This document shows, one piece after another, positions 8,787 to 16,582 of a stretch of 64,000 bases of DNA. The translations under genes and the position numbers were made by a program. Positions within the stretch are counted from its first letter, which is position 1, and each line of letters begins with the position of its first letter. The notes beneath the pieces were generated by a model. It had not been told where the DNA came from. It ran no database searches and was given only the letters and a program-made list of their open reading frames with translations. This DNA is from Actinomadura hallensis (GTDB lineage Bacteria > Actinomycetota > Actinomycetes > Streptosporangiales > Streptosporangiaceae): the NCBI RefSeq assembly GCF_006716765.1, contig NZ_VFPO01000001.1:558001-622000 (forward strand). The letters are read 5' to 3'.

Positions 8787-9680
8787 TCAGGAGGGGAAGG
8801 GGCCCGCGCGGCCCAGCAGGGCCTGCACCGGGCTGCCGAGCCGTTCGGAGAGCCAGGCGGCGGTCTCCGTCACCGCGCCCATGTCCACGCCGGTGGCGAC
8901 GCCGCTGCGGTCCAGCGCGTACACGAGGTCCTCGGTGGCGATGTTGCCGGTGGCGGCGGGCGCGAACGGGCAGCCGCCGAAGCCCCCCGTGCTGGCGTCC
9001 AGCGCGCTCACCCCGTGGTCGAGGGCGGTGAGGGCGTTGGCGTACCCGGTGTTGCGGGTGTTGTGGAAGTGGCAGCGGAGCGGGACGTCCGGGGCGATCT
9101 CCGCGGCGCCGGTGAGGAGCGTGCGGACCTGCGCGGGGACGCCGACGCCGATCGTGTCGGCGAGGGCGATCTCGTCGGGCTCGCTCTCGGCGACCCTCCG
9201 GACGAGGTCGAGGACCCGGTCGGCGGGCACCTCGCCCTCGAAGGGGCAGCCGAACGCGGCGGCCAGCGTGACCGAGCGGCGCACCCCGGCCGCGCGGGCG
9301 TCCTCGGCGATGCGGGCCCAGGTGCGGACGCCCTCCTCGACGGAGCAGCCCTGGTTGCGGCGGCTGAACTCGTCCGTCGACACCACGACAACGTTGACCT
9401 CGTCGACGCCGGCCGCCAGCGCCCGGTCGAGACCCCGCCGGTTGAGGACGAGCCCGATGTAGCTGACGCCGTCGACGCGGGGGAGCCGCTCCATCACGGC
9501 CTCGGCGTCGGCCATCTGCGGGACCCGCCTGGGGTTGACGAAGCTGACGGCCTCGATCCGCCGCAGCCCGGCGGCGATGCTCCGCTCGATGAGCCGCACC
9601 TTGTCGGCCGCCGGGAGGATCGCGGCCTCGTTCTGCAGCCCGTCCCGGGGCCCGACCTCGATCAGTTCGACATCCGCCAT
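8787..9680 (-). CDS. mvaB: Hydroxymethylglutaryl-CoA lyase family protein
   Basis: A DRE-TIM metallolyase that should split a 3-hydroxy-3-methylglutaryl-CoA-type thioester into acetyl-CoA and a keto acid. VGPRDGLQNE holds the catalytic Arg-Asp pair, CHFHNTRNTGYAN the metal-binding His-x-His, and GGFGGCPFAPAATGNIATED the catalytic-loop cysteine. The length (297) is the family norm. The ATG with a GGGGAG site is preferred over an upstream in-frame start that would cover the GntR-like operator. It is divergent from a GntR regulator and CoA-transferase gene. The pairing of a family III CoA-transferase with an HMGL-type lyase suggests activation of a 3-hydroxy dicarboxylate followed by retro-aldol cleavage. 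Confidence 0.9.
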   Translation of the reverse strand: MADVELIEVGPRDGLQNEAAILPAADKVRLIERSIAAGLRRIEAVSFVNPRRVPQMADAEAVMERLPRVDGVSYIGLVLNRRGLDRALAAGVDEVNVVVVSTDEFSRRNQGCSVEEGVRTWARIAEDARAAGVRRSVTLAAAFGCPFEGEVPADRVLDLVRRVAESEPDEIALADTIGVGVPAQVRTLLTGAAEIAPDVPLRCHFHNTRNTGYANALTALDHGVSALDASTGGFGGCPFAPAATGNIATEDLVYALDRSGVATGVDMGAVTETAAWLSERLGSPVQALLGRAGPFPS

Positions 9681-9690
9681 CCGGCTCCCC

Positions 9691-9776
9691 TTGTATGCAA
9701 TCAGTCGGTGCATCGCTGAATTTACTCAGGACGGACCTTGTGTCAAGGCCGTTCGAGGCTTATCTTGCATGCAATC
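9691..9776. promoter_or_regulatory. Paired GntR/FCD-type operator sites in divergent promoter
   Basis: Two near-identical direct copies of TTGYATGCAATC lie at 9691-9702 and 9765-9776, between the divergent lyase and GntR genes. The second contains a perfect 10-bp palindrome, TTGCATGCAA. Such short palindromes with a T/A-G-C core are usual for FCD-domain GntR regulators. One copy lies just before each gene, which suggests autoregulation and joint control. Confidence 0.68.
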
Positions 9777-9794
9777 AACGCGGAGGAGGGGCGG

Positions 9795-10457
9795 ATGGTC
9801 CGAGCCGTGGACCGTGTCTACACGCGCCTGCGCGCCGACATCCTGGACGGCGTCCACCCGCCGGGCGCGCGCCTCGGCGAGGCCGAGATCGCCGAGGCGA
9901 CGGGCTCCAGCCGGACGCCGGTGCGGGAGGCGCTGCGCAGGCTGGAGGTCGAGGGGCTCGTCGAGATCCTTCCGCACCGCGGCGCGCGGGTGCCGGACTG
10001 GACGCCGGAGGACCTGGAGGAGATCTACGACCTGCGGATGCTGCTGGAGGGCGCCGCCGCCCGGCGGGCCGCGTCCCGGATCGAGGCCGGGGACGCCGAC
10101 CGCCTGGAGGAGCTCTGCGACCTCATCGAGGGCGCGGCCGCGTCCGGCGGCGCCCAGGACCTCGACCGGGTCGCCGAGCTGAACGCCGAGTTCCACGGCA
10201 TCATCCGCGCCGCGGCGGCCAGCGGCCGGCTCGTGTCGATGCTGAACAGCGTCACGCAGCTCCCGCTGGTGATGCGCACCTTCCACCGCTACTCCCCGGA
10301 CGACCTCGCCCGCAGCAGCGCCCACCACCGGGAGCTCGTCGCCGCCATGCGCGCGGGCGACGGCCTCTGGGCCGAGTCGGTGACGCGGGCGCACGTGCTC
10401 GCCGCGAAGGCCGTCCTGCTCCGCGCCGCCCGCGCCGACCCGCCGCCCGCGACCTGA
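9795..10457 (+). CDS. GntR-family regulator with FCD ligand domain
   Basis: A FadR-subfamily GntR repressor of 220 residues. The winged helix covers residues 1-70 (LRADILDGVHPPGARLGEAEIAEATGSSRTPVREALRRLE, split across helix and wing), followed by an all-helical FCD domain with the metal-binding pattern of Asp/His residues (IYDLRMLLEG, ELNAEFHGII, HHRELVAAMRAGD). The chosen ATG has a strong GGAGGAGGGG site. It starts the CoA-transferase/hydantoinase cluster and is divergent from the lyase; the TTGYATGCAATC pair next to it is probably its own operator. The effector is unknown but probably an organic acid, as for most FCD proteins. Confidence 0.93.
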   Translation: MVRAVDRVYTRLRADILDGVHPPGARLGEAEIAEATGSSRTPVREALRRLEVEGLVEILPHRGARVPDWTPEDLEEIYDLRMLLEGAAARRAASRIEAGDADRLEELCDLIEGAAASGGAQDLDRVAELNAEFHGIIRAAAASGRLVSMLNSVTQLPLVMRTFHRYSPDDLARSSAHHRELVAAMRAGDGLWAESVTRAHVLAAKAVLLRAARADPPPAT

Positions 10458-10583
10458 ACGGCCGCCGGGCCGGGGCCGCCGGACCGCCCGCGCGGCCGGC
10501 CGCGCGCCGGAACCCCGGCCGCCCGCTGGAATGAACCACCGCTCCCGAACACGACCGAGACACACGAAACGAGGACCCGCCAC

Positions 10584-11807
10584 ATGTCCATCGAAGACGG
10601 CGCCGCCAAGGACGCCCGAGGCCCGCTCTCCGACCTGCGCGTGGTGGAGATGGGGCAGCTGCTCGCCGGCCCGTTCTGCGGGCAGCTCCTCGGCGACTTC
10701 GGCGCCGAGGTGATCAAGCTGGAGTCGCCGGGGGACGGCGACCCGATGCGCCAGTGGGGACGGGAGAAGCCGCACGGCAAGTCCCTGTGGTGGCCGGTGG
10801 TCGCCCGCAACAAGAAGTCGGTGACCTGCAACCTGCGCACCCCCGAGGGGCAGGACCTCGCCCGGCGCGTCATCGAGCGGGCCGACATCGTGGTCGAGAA
10901 CTTCCGCCCCGGGACGCTGGAGCGCTGGGGGCTGGACTTCGAGCGGCTGCGGGAGGCGAACCCGGGCCTGATCATGGTGCGGGTGTCCGGCTTCGGGCAG
11001 ACCGGCCCGTACGCGCCGCGCGCCGGCTACGGGTCGATCGGCGAGGCGATGGGCGGCATCAGGTACGTGACCGGCGACCCGGACAAGCCGCCGTCCCGCG
11101 CCGGGATCTCGCTGGGCGACTCCCTCGCCGCCGTGTTCGCCACCATCGGCGCCCTCGTGGCGGTGCACAACCGCACCCGCACCGGGCGCGGCCAGGTGGT
11201 CGACTCGGCCATCTACGAGGCGGTACTGGCGATGATGGAGTCGCTGCTGCCGGAGTGGGGCGTCGCCGGCTACCAGCGCGAACGCACCGGGTCCGTGCTG
11301 CCGAACGTGTCGCCCAGCAACGTCTACCCGACCGCGTCCGGCGAGATGATCCTCATCGCCGCCAACCAGGACACGGTCTTCGCGCGGCTCGCCAAGACGA
11401 TGGGCCGCCCGGAGCTGAGCGAGGACCCGCGCTACGCGGGCCACGCCGCCCGCGGCCGGAACATGGCGGAGCTGGACGAGATCATCTCCGCGTGGTCGGC
11501 GGGCATCGAGACCGCCGAGCTGCTGGAGACCCTCCACGAGAACGGCGTCCCGGCGGGCCGGATCTACACCGCCAAGGACATGTTCGAGGACCCGCACTTC
11601 GCGGCCCGCGACGCGATCGTGCGCCTCGCCCACCCCGACTTCGGCGAACTGCCGATGCACAACGCGTTCCCCAAGCTCAGCGAGACCCCCGGCGCCGTGC
11701 GGCGCCCCGGCCCGGAGCTCGGCGAGCACAACCAGGAGGTCTACGGCGGCCTCCTGGGCCTGAACCAGGACGAGATCGCCGCGCTGTCGGAGCGCGGCGT
11801 CATCTGA
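10584..11807 (+). CDS. Family III CoA-transferase (CaiB/BaiF)
   Basis: Transfers CoA between carboxylic acids. Family hallmarks are MGQLLAGPFCGQLLGDFGAEVIKLE near the N-terminus, RNKKSVTCNLRTPEGQ, and GISLGDSLAAVFATIGALVA, where the Asp in LGD corresponds to the catalytic aspartate that forms the acyl anhydride. The length (407) is standard. A GAGGA site lies 9 bp before the ATG. It precedes hyuA by only 32 bp, so the genes form one transcript. Together with the divergent HMG-CoA-lyase-like gene it would provide an activated thioester for cleavage; the identity of the acid is not evident. Confidence 0.93.
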   Translation: MSIEDGAAKDARGPLSDLRVVEMGQLLAGPFCGQLLGDFGAEVIKLESPGDGDPMRQWGREKPHGKSLWWPVVARNKKSVTCNLRTPEGQDLARRVIERADIVVENFRPGTLERWGLDFERLREANPGLIMVRVSGFGQTGPYAPRAGYGSIGEAMGGIRYVTGDPDKPPSRAGISLGDSLAAVFATIGALVAVHNRTRTGRGQVVDSAIYEAVLAMMESLLPEWGVAGYQRERTGSVLPNVSPSNVYPTASGEMILIAANQDTVFARLAKTMGRPELSEDPRYAGHAARGRNMAELDEIISAWSAGIETAELLETLHENGVPAGRIYTAKDMFEDPHFAARDAIVRLAHPDFGELPMHNAFPKLSETPGAVRRPGPELGEHNQEVYGGLLGLNQDEIAALSERGVI

Positions 11808-11839
11808 CAGTCAACGATGACATCCCCCGGGAGGCCAGC

Positions 11840-13900
11840 ATGGGCTATCGCCTAGGCGTTGATGTAGGAGGCACGTTCACCGACGTGCTGCTCGTGGACG
11901 AGGAGACGGGCGTCAGCCACCGCGCGAAGACGGCGTCCACCCCGGCGGACCAGTCCGAAGGCGTCCTGAACGGCATCCGGAAGGTGTGCCGGGACGCCGG
12001 GATCGACCCGACCACCGTCGCGCACGTCCTGCACGGCACGACCGTGGCGACCAACGCGATCCTCCAGGGGAAGGGCGCGCGGGTCGGCCTGGTGACGACC
12101 GAAGGGTTCCGGCAGGTCCTTCAGATCGCCCGGTCGTACGTGCCGGGCGGGCTCGCCGGCTGGATCATCTGGCCGAAGCCGGAGCCGCTCGCCAAGCTGG
12201 AGCACACGGTGGAGGTCCCGGGCCGGATCGCCGCGGACGGCTCCGAGGTCGTGCCCCTGGACGAGGACCGCGTCCGCGCCGAGCTGCGCCGCCTCGCCGG
12301 GGCGGGCATCGAGGCGCTCACCGTCGCGCTGATCAACTCGTACGCCGACGACGCGCACGAGCGCAGGGTCGCCGAGCTGGCGGCCGAGGTGATGCCCGGG
12401 ATCCCGGTGTCGCTGTCCAGCCACGTCCTGCCGGAGATGCGGGAGTACGAGCGCACCGTCACCACGGTGGCCAACAGCTACGTGCAGCCCGAGGTGTCCC
12501 GCTACGTCGGCAACCTCGACCGGTCGCTGACCGGCAGCGGGATCACCGCGCCGCTGTCGGTGCTGCGCAGCGACGGCGGGCTGACCCGCGCCGCGAAGGC
12601 CGCGGAGGACCCGGTGGCGCTGCTGCTGTCGGGCCCGGCGGGCGGCGTGACGGGCGCGGTGTGGTTCGCCGAGCAGGCCGGGTACCAGGACTTCCTCACG
12701 TTCGACATGGGCGGGACGTCCACCGACGTCGCGCTGGTGCTCGGCGGGCGTCCCCGGATCGGCCGGGAGACGACCGTCGGGGACCTGACGGTCCGCGCCA
12801 CCAGCGTCGACGTCCGCACGGTCGGCGCGGGCGGCGGGTCGATCGCGCACGTGCCCGAGCTGACCAAGGCGCTGCGGGTCGGCCCGCAGTCGGCGGGCGC
12901 CGACCCCGGCCCCGCCGCGTACGGGGCGGGCGGCACCGAACCGACCGTCACCGACGCCAACGTGGTCCTCGGCCACCTCCCGCAGGACCTCGCCGGCGGC
13001 GAGATCACCCTGGACGTCGAGGCCGCCCGCAAGGCGGTGCGGACCGTCGCCGACGCGATGGGGCTGCCCAGCGTGGAGGCCGCGGCGGCGGGCATCATCG
13101 ACATCGTCAACGAGAACATGCTCGGCGCGCTGCGGCTGATCAGCGTCCAGCAGGGCTTCGACCCGCGCGACTTCGCGCTCGTGTCGTTCGGCGGCGCCGG
13201 GCCGCTGCACGCCAACGCGCTCGGCCGGCTGACCGGGTCCTGGCCGGTGATCGTCCCGCCGTCCCCGGGCGTGCTGTGCGCCTACGGCGACGCGACGACC
13301 TGCGCCCGCGACGAGGCCGCCCGGACGATGGTGCGCCGCTTCTCCACCCTCGACGACGCCGAGCTGCGCGCCGCGCTGCTCGAACTGGCCGACTCCGCCG
13401 CCGCGCGGCTGGAGGCGGAGGGCGTGCCCCGCGACGCCCAGACCGAGACGTACCAGATCGACCTGCGCTACCACGGGCAGGGCTTCGAGATCCCCGTCGA
13501 GGTGGACCGCGCGGCCGTCGACGGGGACCTGCTCGCCGAGCTGGGCGCCGCGTTCGACGCCGAGCACAAGCGCCTGTTCTCCTTCCTGCTCGACAACGAG
13601 CGCGAGGTGATCAACCTCCGGGTCACCGTCAGCGGCCCCCGCCCGGAGGTCGCCTGGCGGACCCTGCCCGAGGGGACGGGCGACCCGTCCGCCGCGCTGG
13701 TCCGCGAGACCGAGGTGTGGATGGACGGCGAGCACAGGCCCGCCCGCATCTACGACCGCTCCAAGCTGCTCGCCGGGGACGTGGTGACCGGTCCGGCCAT
13801 CGTGGTCGAGATGGACTCCACCACCCTCGTCCTGCCCGGGCACGCCGCGACCGTGCACCCGAGCGGCAGCCTGCTGATCCGTCCCGCTGAGGAGGGCTGA
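11840..13900 (+). CDS. hyuA: Hydantoinase/oxoprolinase subunit A (HyuA)
   Basis: ATP-binding subunit of the hydantoinase A/oxoprolinase/acetone-carboxylase superfamily, 686 residues. It starts with GVDVGGTFTDVLLVDEETG, the ASKHA phosphate loop, followed by HGTTVATNAIL and LTFDMGGTSTDVAL, the second phosphate-binding motif, and GAGGGSIAHV. The chosen ATG has a GGGAGG site; the frame is open far upstream but overlaps the CoA-transferase gene in another phase. The stop overlaps hyuB (TGATG). Members hydrolyse 5-oxoproline or N-methylhydantoin with ATP, or carboxylate ketones. The amidase-like gene two positions downstream favours a hydantoin. Confidence 0.93.
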   Translation: MGYRLGVDVGGTFTDVLLVDEETGVSHRAKTASTPADQSEGVLNGIRKVCRDAGIDPTTVAHVLHGTTVATNAILQGKGARVGLVTTEGFRQVLQIARSYVPGGLAGWIIWPKPEPLAKLEHTVEVPGRIAADGSEVVPLDEDRVRAELRRLAGAGIEALTVALINSYADDAHERRVAELAAEVMPGIPVSLSSHVLPEMREYERTVTTVANSYVQPEVSRYVGNLDRSLTGSGITAPLSVLRSDGGLTRAAKAAEDPVALLLSGPAGGVTGAVWFAEQAGYQDFLTFDMGGTSTDVALVLGGRPRIGRETTVGDLTVRATSVDVRTVGAGGGSIAHVPELTKALRVGPQSAGADPGPAAYGAGGTEPTVTDANVVLGHLPQDLAGGEITLDVEAARKAVRTVADAMGLPSVEAAAAGIIDIVNENMLGALRLISVQQGFDPRDFALVSFGGAGPLHANALGRLTGSWPVIVPPSPGVLCAYGDATTCARDEAARTMVRRFSTLDDAELRAALLELADSAAARLEAEGVPRDAQTETYQIDLRYHGQGFEIPVEVDRAAVDGDLLAELGAAFDAEHKRLFSFLLDNEREVINLRVTVSGPRPEVAWRTLPEGTGDPSAALVRETEVWMDGEHRPARIYDRSKLLAGDVVTGPAIVVEMDSTTLVLPGHAATVHPSGSLLIRPAEEG

Positions 13901-15798
13901 TGGCCGAGATCCTGCAGACCAACACCGAGCCGGTCGGCCGGGTGGACATCGACCCGGTCACCCTCGACATCATCGAGAACGCGCTGCGCAACGCGCGGTA
14001 CGAGATGGACGAGGTGCTGTTCCGGACCGCGCTGTCGCCGGGCATCCGCGAGCAGCACGACGAGTTCCCGCTGATCGCCGACCCGGACGGCAAGATGGTC
14101 GTCGGCCAGTTCGGGCTGTCGGTGCCGGACTTCCTCGACAACTTCGACGGCACTATCGGCGAGGGCGACATCCTGATGACGTCCGACCCGTACGCGTGCG
14201 GCGCGGCGATCAGCCACGCCAACGACTGGCTCCTGGTCATGCCGATCTTCCACGAGGGCCGGCTCGTGGGGTGGGCGTCGATGTTCGGGCACATGTCGGA
14301 CGTCGGCGGCAAGACGCCGTGCTCGATGCCCGCCGACGCGCGCACCATCTACGAAGAGGGCGTGGTCATCCCGCCGTTCAAGCTGTACGAGGCCGGGAAG
14401 CTGAACGAGCCGGCGCTGGACATCATCCTCAACCAGGTGCGGATGCCCGAGTGGAACCGCGCCGACCTGAACGGCCTCGTCGCCGCCTGCACCACCGCGG
14501 CCCGGCGGGTGGGCGAGCTGTGCGACCGGTTCGGCGTGGAGACCTACCTGTCGGCGCTGGACGCGCTGCTGGACCGCAACTACCAGGCGATGAAGGTCCT
14601 GCTGGCGACGCTGTTCAAGGACGGCGAGACGCTGGAGTTCTCCGACTACATCTGCGACGACGGCTGCGGCTACGGCCCCTACGAGCTGAAGATCTCGCTG
14701 ACCCGGCACGGGGAGAAGGTCCACCTGGACTTCTCGCACGCCGCGCCGCAGGCGGTGGGGCCGGTCAACTACTTCATCAACGAGAACCTCGTCCGGATGT
14801 TCTTCGGGATCTACGTCATCACGGTGGCCGACCCGCAGATCCTGTGGAACGACGGCTTCTACCCGCTGATCGACGTCACGATCCCCGAGGACTCGTTCTG
14901 GAAGCCGCGCCACCCCGCCGCGCTGAACGCCCGCAACCACGGCATCGGGCGGGTGTTCGACCTGTTCGGCGGGCTGCTCGGGCAGACCAACCCGGAGATC
15001 CTGAACGCCGCCGGGTTCTCCTCGTCGCCGCACTTCATGTACTCGGGGCACTACACCTCGGGGCCGCGGGCGGGCGAGTGGTTCCAGCTGTACTCGATCG
15101 GGTTCGGCGGGGTGCCGGGACGTCCCGTCGGGGACGGCCCGGACGGGCACTCGCTGTGGCCGTCGTTCCGCAACATCCCCTGCGAGTACCTGGAGTCGTA
15201 CTACCCGCTGCGCATCGAGCGGTGGGAGACCGTCCCCGACTCCGGCGGCGCCGGGCTGCACCGCGGCGGCAACGGCGTGGACGTGGCGTACCGCTTCGAG
15301 GAGCCGGGCACGATCGCGATCCACGACGACCGCTGGCTCACCTACCCGTGGGGCGTGAACGGCGGGCGGCCGGGGGAGCGGGGCCGCAAGTGGATCGACC
15401 GGGCCGACGGCACCCGCGAGATCCTGCCCAGCAAGATCCACGACGTTCCGGTCGGGCCCGGCGACGTGCTCCACTTCGTCACGTGGGGCGGCGGCGGGTG
15501 GGGCGACCCGCTGCGGCGTCCCGCCGAGCTGGTCGCGCTGGAGGTCCGGCGCGGGCTGGTGACCGCGGAGGGCGCCCGCGACTACGGCGTGGTCTGCGGC
15601 GAGGACGGCACGCTCGACGAGAGGGCCACCGAGGAGCTGCGGGAGCGGATGAGGGCCGAGCGGGAGGAGATCCCCGTGTTCGACATGGGCCCGCCGCTGG
15701 CGGAGATCCTCGAGCGGTGCGAGGAGGAGACGGGGCTGCCCGCGCCGCGCCCGCCGGTCGACGTCCGGTCCGCCGAGGCGCTGCGCGGCCGGCGATGA
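13900..15798 (+). CDS. hyuB: Hydantoinase/oxoprolinase subunit B (HyuB)
   Basis: Partner of HyuA; the two form the catalytic ATP-dependent amidohydrolase or carboxylase. Residues near the start read DPVTLDIIENALRNARYEMDEVLFRTALSPG, the HyuB signature, then GDILMTSDPYACGAAISHAND and GHMSDVGGKTPCSMPADA. A late segment, PDSGGAGLHRGGNGVDVAYRF, matches the GG(G)AG-R-GG family block. At 632 residues it is longer than typical HyuB (about 550). It overlaps hyuA by one base and the next gene by four, so all are translationally coupled. Confidence 0.93.
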   Translation: MAEILQTNTEPVGRVDIDPVTLDIIENALRNARYEMDEVLFRTALSPGIREQHDEFPLIADPDGKMVVGQFGLSVPDFLDNFDGTIGEGDILMTSDPYACGAAISHANDWLLVMPIFHEGRLVGWASMFGHMSDVGGKTPCSMPADARTIYEEGVVIPPFKLYEAGKLNEPALDIILNQVRMPEWNRADLNGLVAACTTAARRVGELCDRFGVETYLSALDALLDRNYQAMKVLLATLFKDGETLEFSDYICDDGCGYGPYELKISLTRHGEKVHLDFSHAAPQAVGPVNYFINENLVRMFFGIYVITVADPQILWNDGFYPLIDVTIPEDSFWKPRHPAALNARNHGIGRVFDLFGGLLGQTNPEILNAAGFSSSPHFMYSGHYTSGPRAGEWFQLYSIGFGGVPGRPVGDGPDGHSLWPSFRNIPCEYLESYYPLRIERWETVPDSGGAGLHRGGNGVDVAYRFEEPGTIAIHDDRWLTYPWGVNGGRPGERGRKWIDRADGTREILPSKIHDVPVGPGDVLHFVTWGGGGWGDPLRRPAELVALEVRRGLVTAEGARDYGVVCGEDGTLDERATEELRERMRAEREEIPVFDMGPPLAEILERCEEETGLPAPRPPVDVRSAEALRGRR

Positions 15799-16466
15799 GC
15801 GGCGGCGGGGCGGCGAGGGACCTCGCCGAGGACTACCGCGGCTCCGGCTTCGGCGCGGGCCTCGGGTGCGGTGACGCGCCGGCGTTGCTGGTGGTGGACC
15901 TCGTCCGCGCCTACCTGGTGGACGGGTCGCCGCTGCGCGCCCCGGTCGAGGACGCGGCGGCCGCGTCGGTCGCGCTCATCGGCGCGGCGCGGGAGGCGGG
16001 GCTGCCGGTGCTGTTCACCCGGGTGAGCTACCGGCCCGGCGGCGTGGACGGCGGGCTGTTCCGCCGGAAGATCCCCGCTTTGCGCGTGTTCGAGGAGGGC
16101 GACCCCCTCGGCGACTTCGCGGAGGGGGCCGCCCCCGAACCGGGGGAGACCGTGGTCACCAAGCAGTACGCGAGCTCGTTCCACGGCACGTCGCTGGCGG
16201 CGACGCTCACCGCGTCCCGCATCGACACGCTGCTGATCTGCGGGTTCACGACGAGCGGCTGCATCCGCGCGACCGCGACCGACGCCCTCCAGCACGGGTT
16301 CCGGCCCCTGGTGGTGGACGAGGCGTGCGGTGACCGCGACCGGCGGCTGCACGAGGCCAACCTGCTCGACCTGGAGGCCAAGTACGCCGACGTCGTGTCG
16401 CTGGAGAGCGCCCTGACCACGATCAATGAGGCGGGCACGGTCAAGAAGGCGGGTACCGGCGACTGA
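15795..16466 (+). CDS. Isochorismatase-family amidohydrolase, N-carbamoylsarcosine amidase-like
   Basis: A cysteine hydrolase of 223 residues. The Asp-Lys-Cys triad is visible: Asp in LLVVDLVRAYL, Lys in VVTKQYASSF and Cys in TTSGCIRATATDAL. The tail VVDEACGDRDRRLHEANLLDLEAKYADV is close to the pattern I recall for N-carbamoylsarcosine amidohydrolase and related maleamate amidases. Coupled to hyuAB, it suggests ATP-dependent opening of a hydantoin-type ring followed by removal of the N-carbamoyl group, as in creatinine catabolism through N-methylhydantoin. The CoA-transferase and lyase in the same locus do not belong to that route, so the full substrate remains open. A hairpin follows the stop. 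Confidence 0.88.
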   Translation: MSGGGAARDLAEDYRGSGFGAGLGCGDAPALLVVDLVRAYLVDGSPLRAPVEDAAAASVALIGAAREAGLPVLFTRVSYRPGGVDGGLFRRKIPALRVFEEGDPLGDFAEGAAPEPGETVVTKQYASSFHGTSLAATLTASRIDTLLICGFTTSGCIRATATDALQHGFRPLVVDEACGDRDRRLHEANLLDLEAKYADVVSLESALTTINEAGTVKKAGTGD

Positions 16467-16478
16467 ACCTTCGCCGCG

Positions 16479-16513
16479 GAGCGGCCGCCCCTTCGCAGGG
16501 GGGTGGCCGCTTC
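16479..16513 (+). terminator. Hairpin after the hydantoinase operon
   Basis: An inverted repeat pairs GAGCGGCCGCCCC with GGGGGTGGCCGCTTC around a TTCGC loop, 13 bp after the amidase-like stop. There is no T-run, as is common for actinomycete terminators. Confidence 0.6.
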
Positions 16514-16582
16514 GGGTTTCGCGGCCCGGTTCCGGGAAGATCTTCACGGCGACATCGTCCGCTCGAACCGCGAAGAGGCTCC

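Noticed and set aside
10754..13900. A 1048-codon version of HyuA starting inside the CoA-transferase gene
   Set aside because: The conserved protein begins at MGYRLGVDVGGTFTD with its own ribosome site; the upstream part is the CoA-transferase gene read in the wrong phase.
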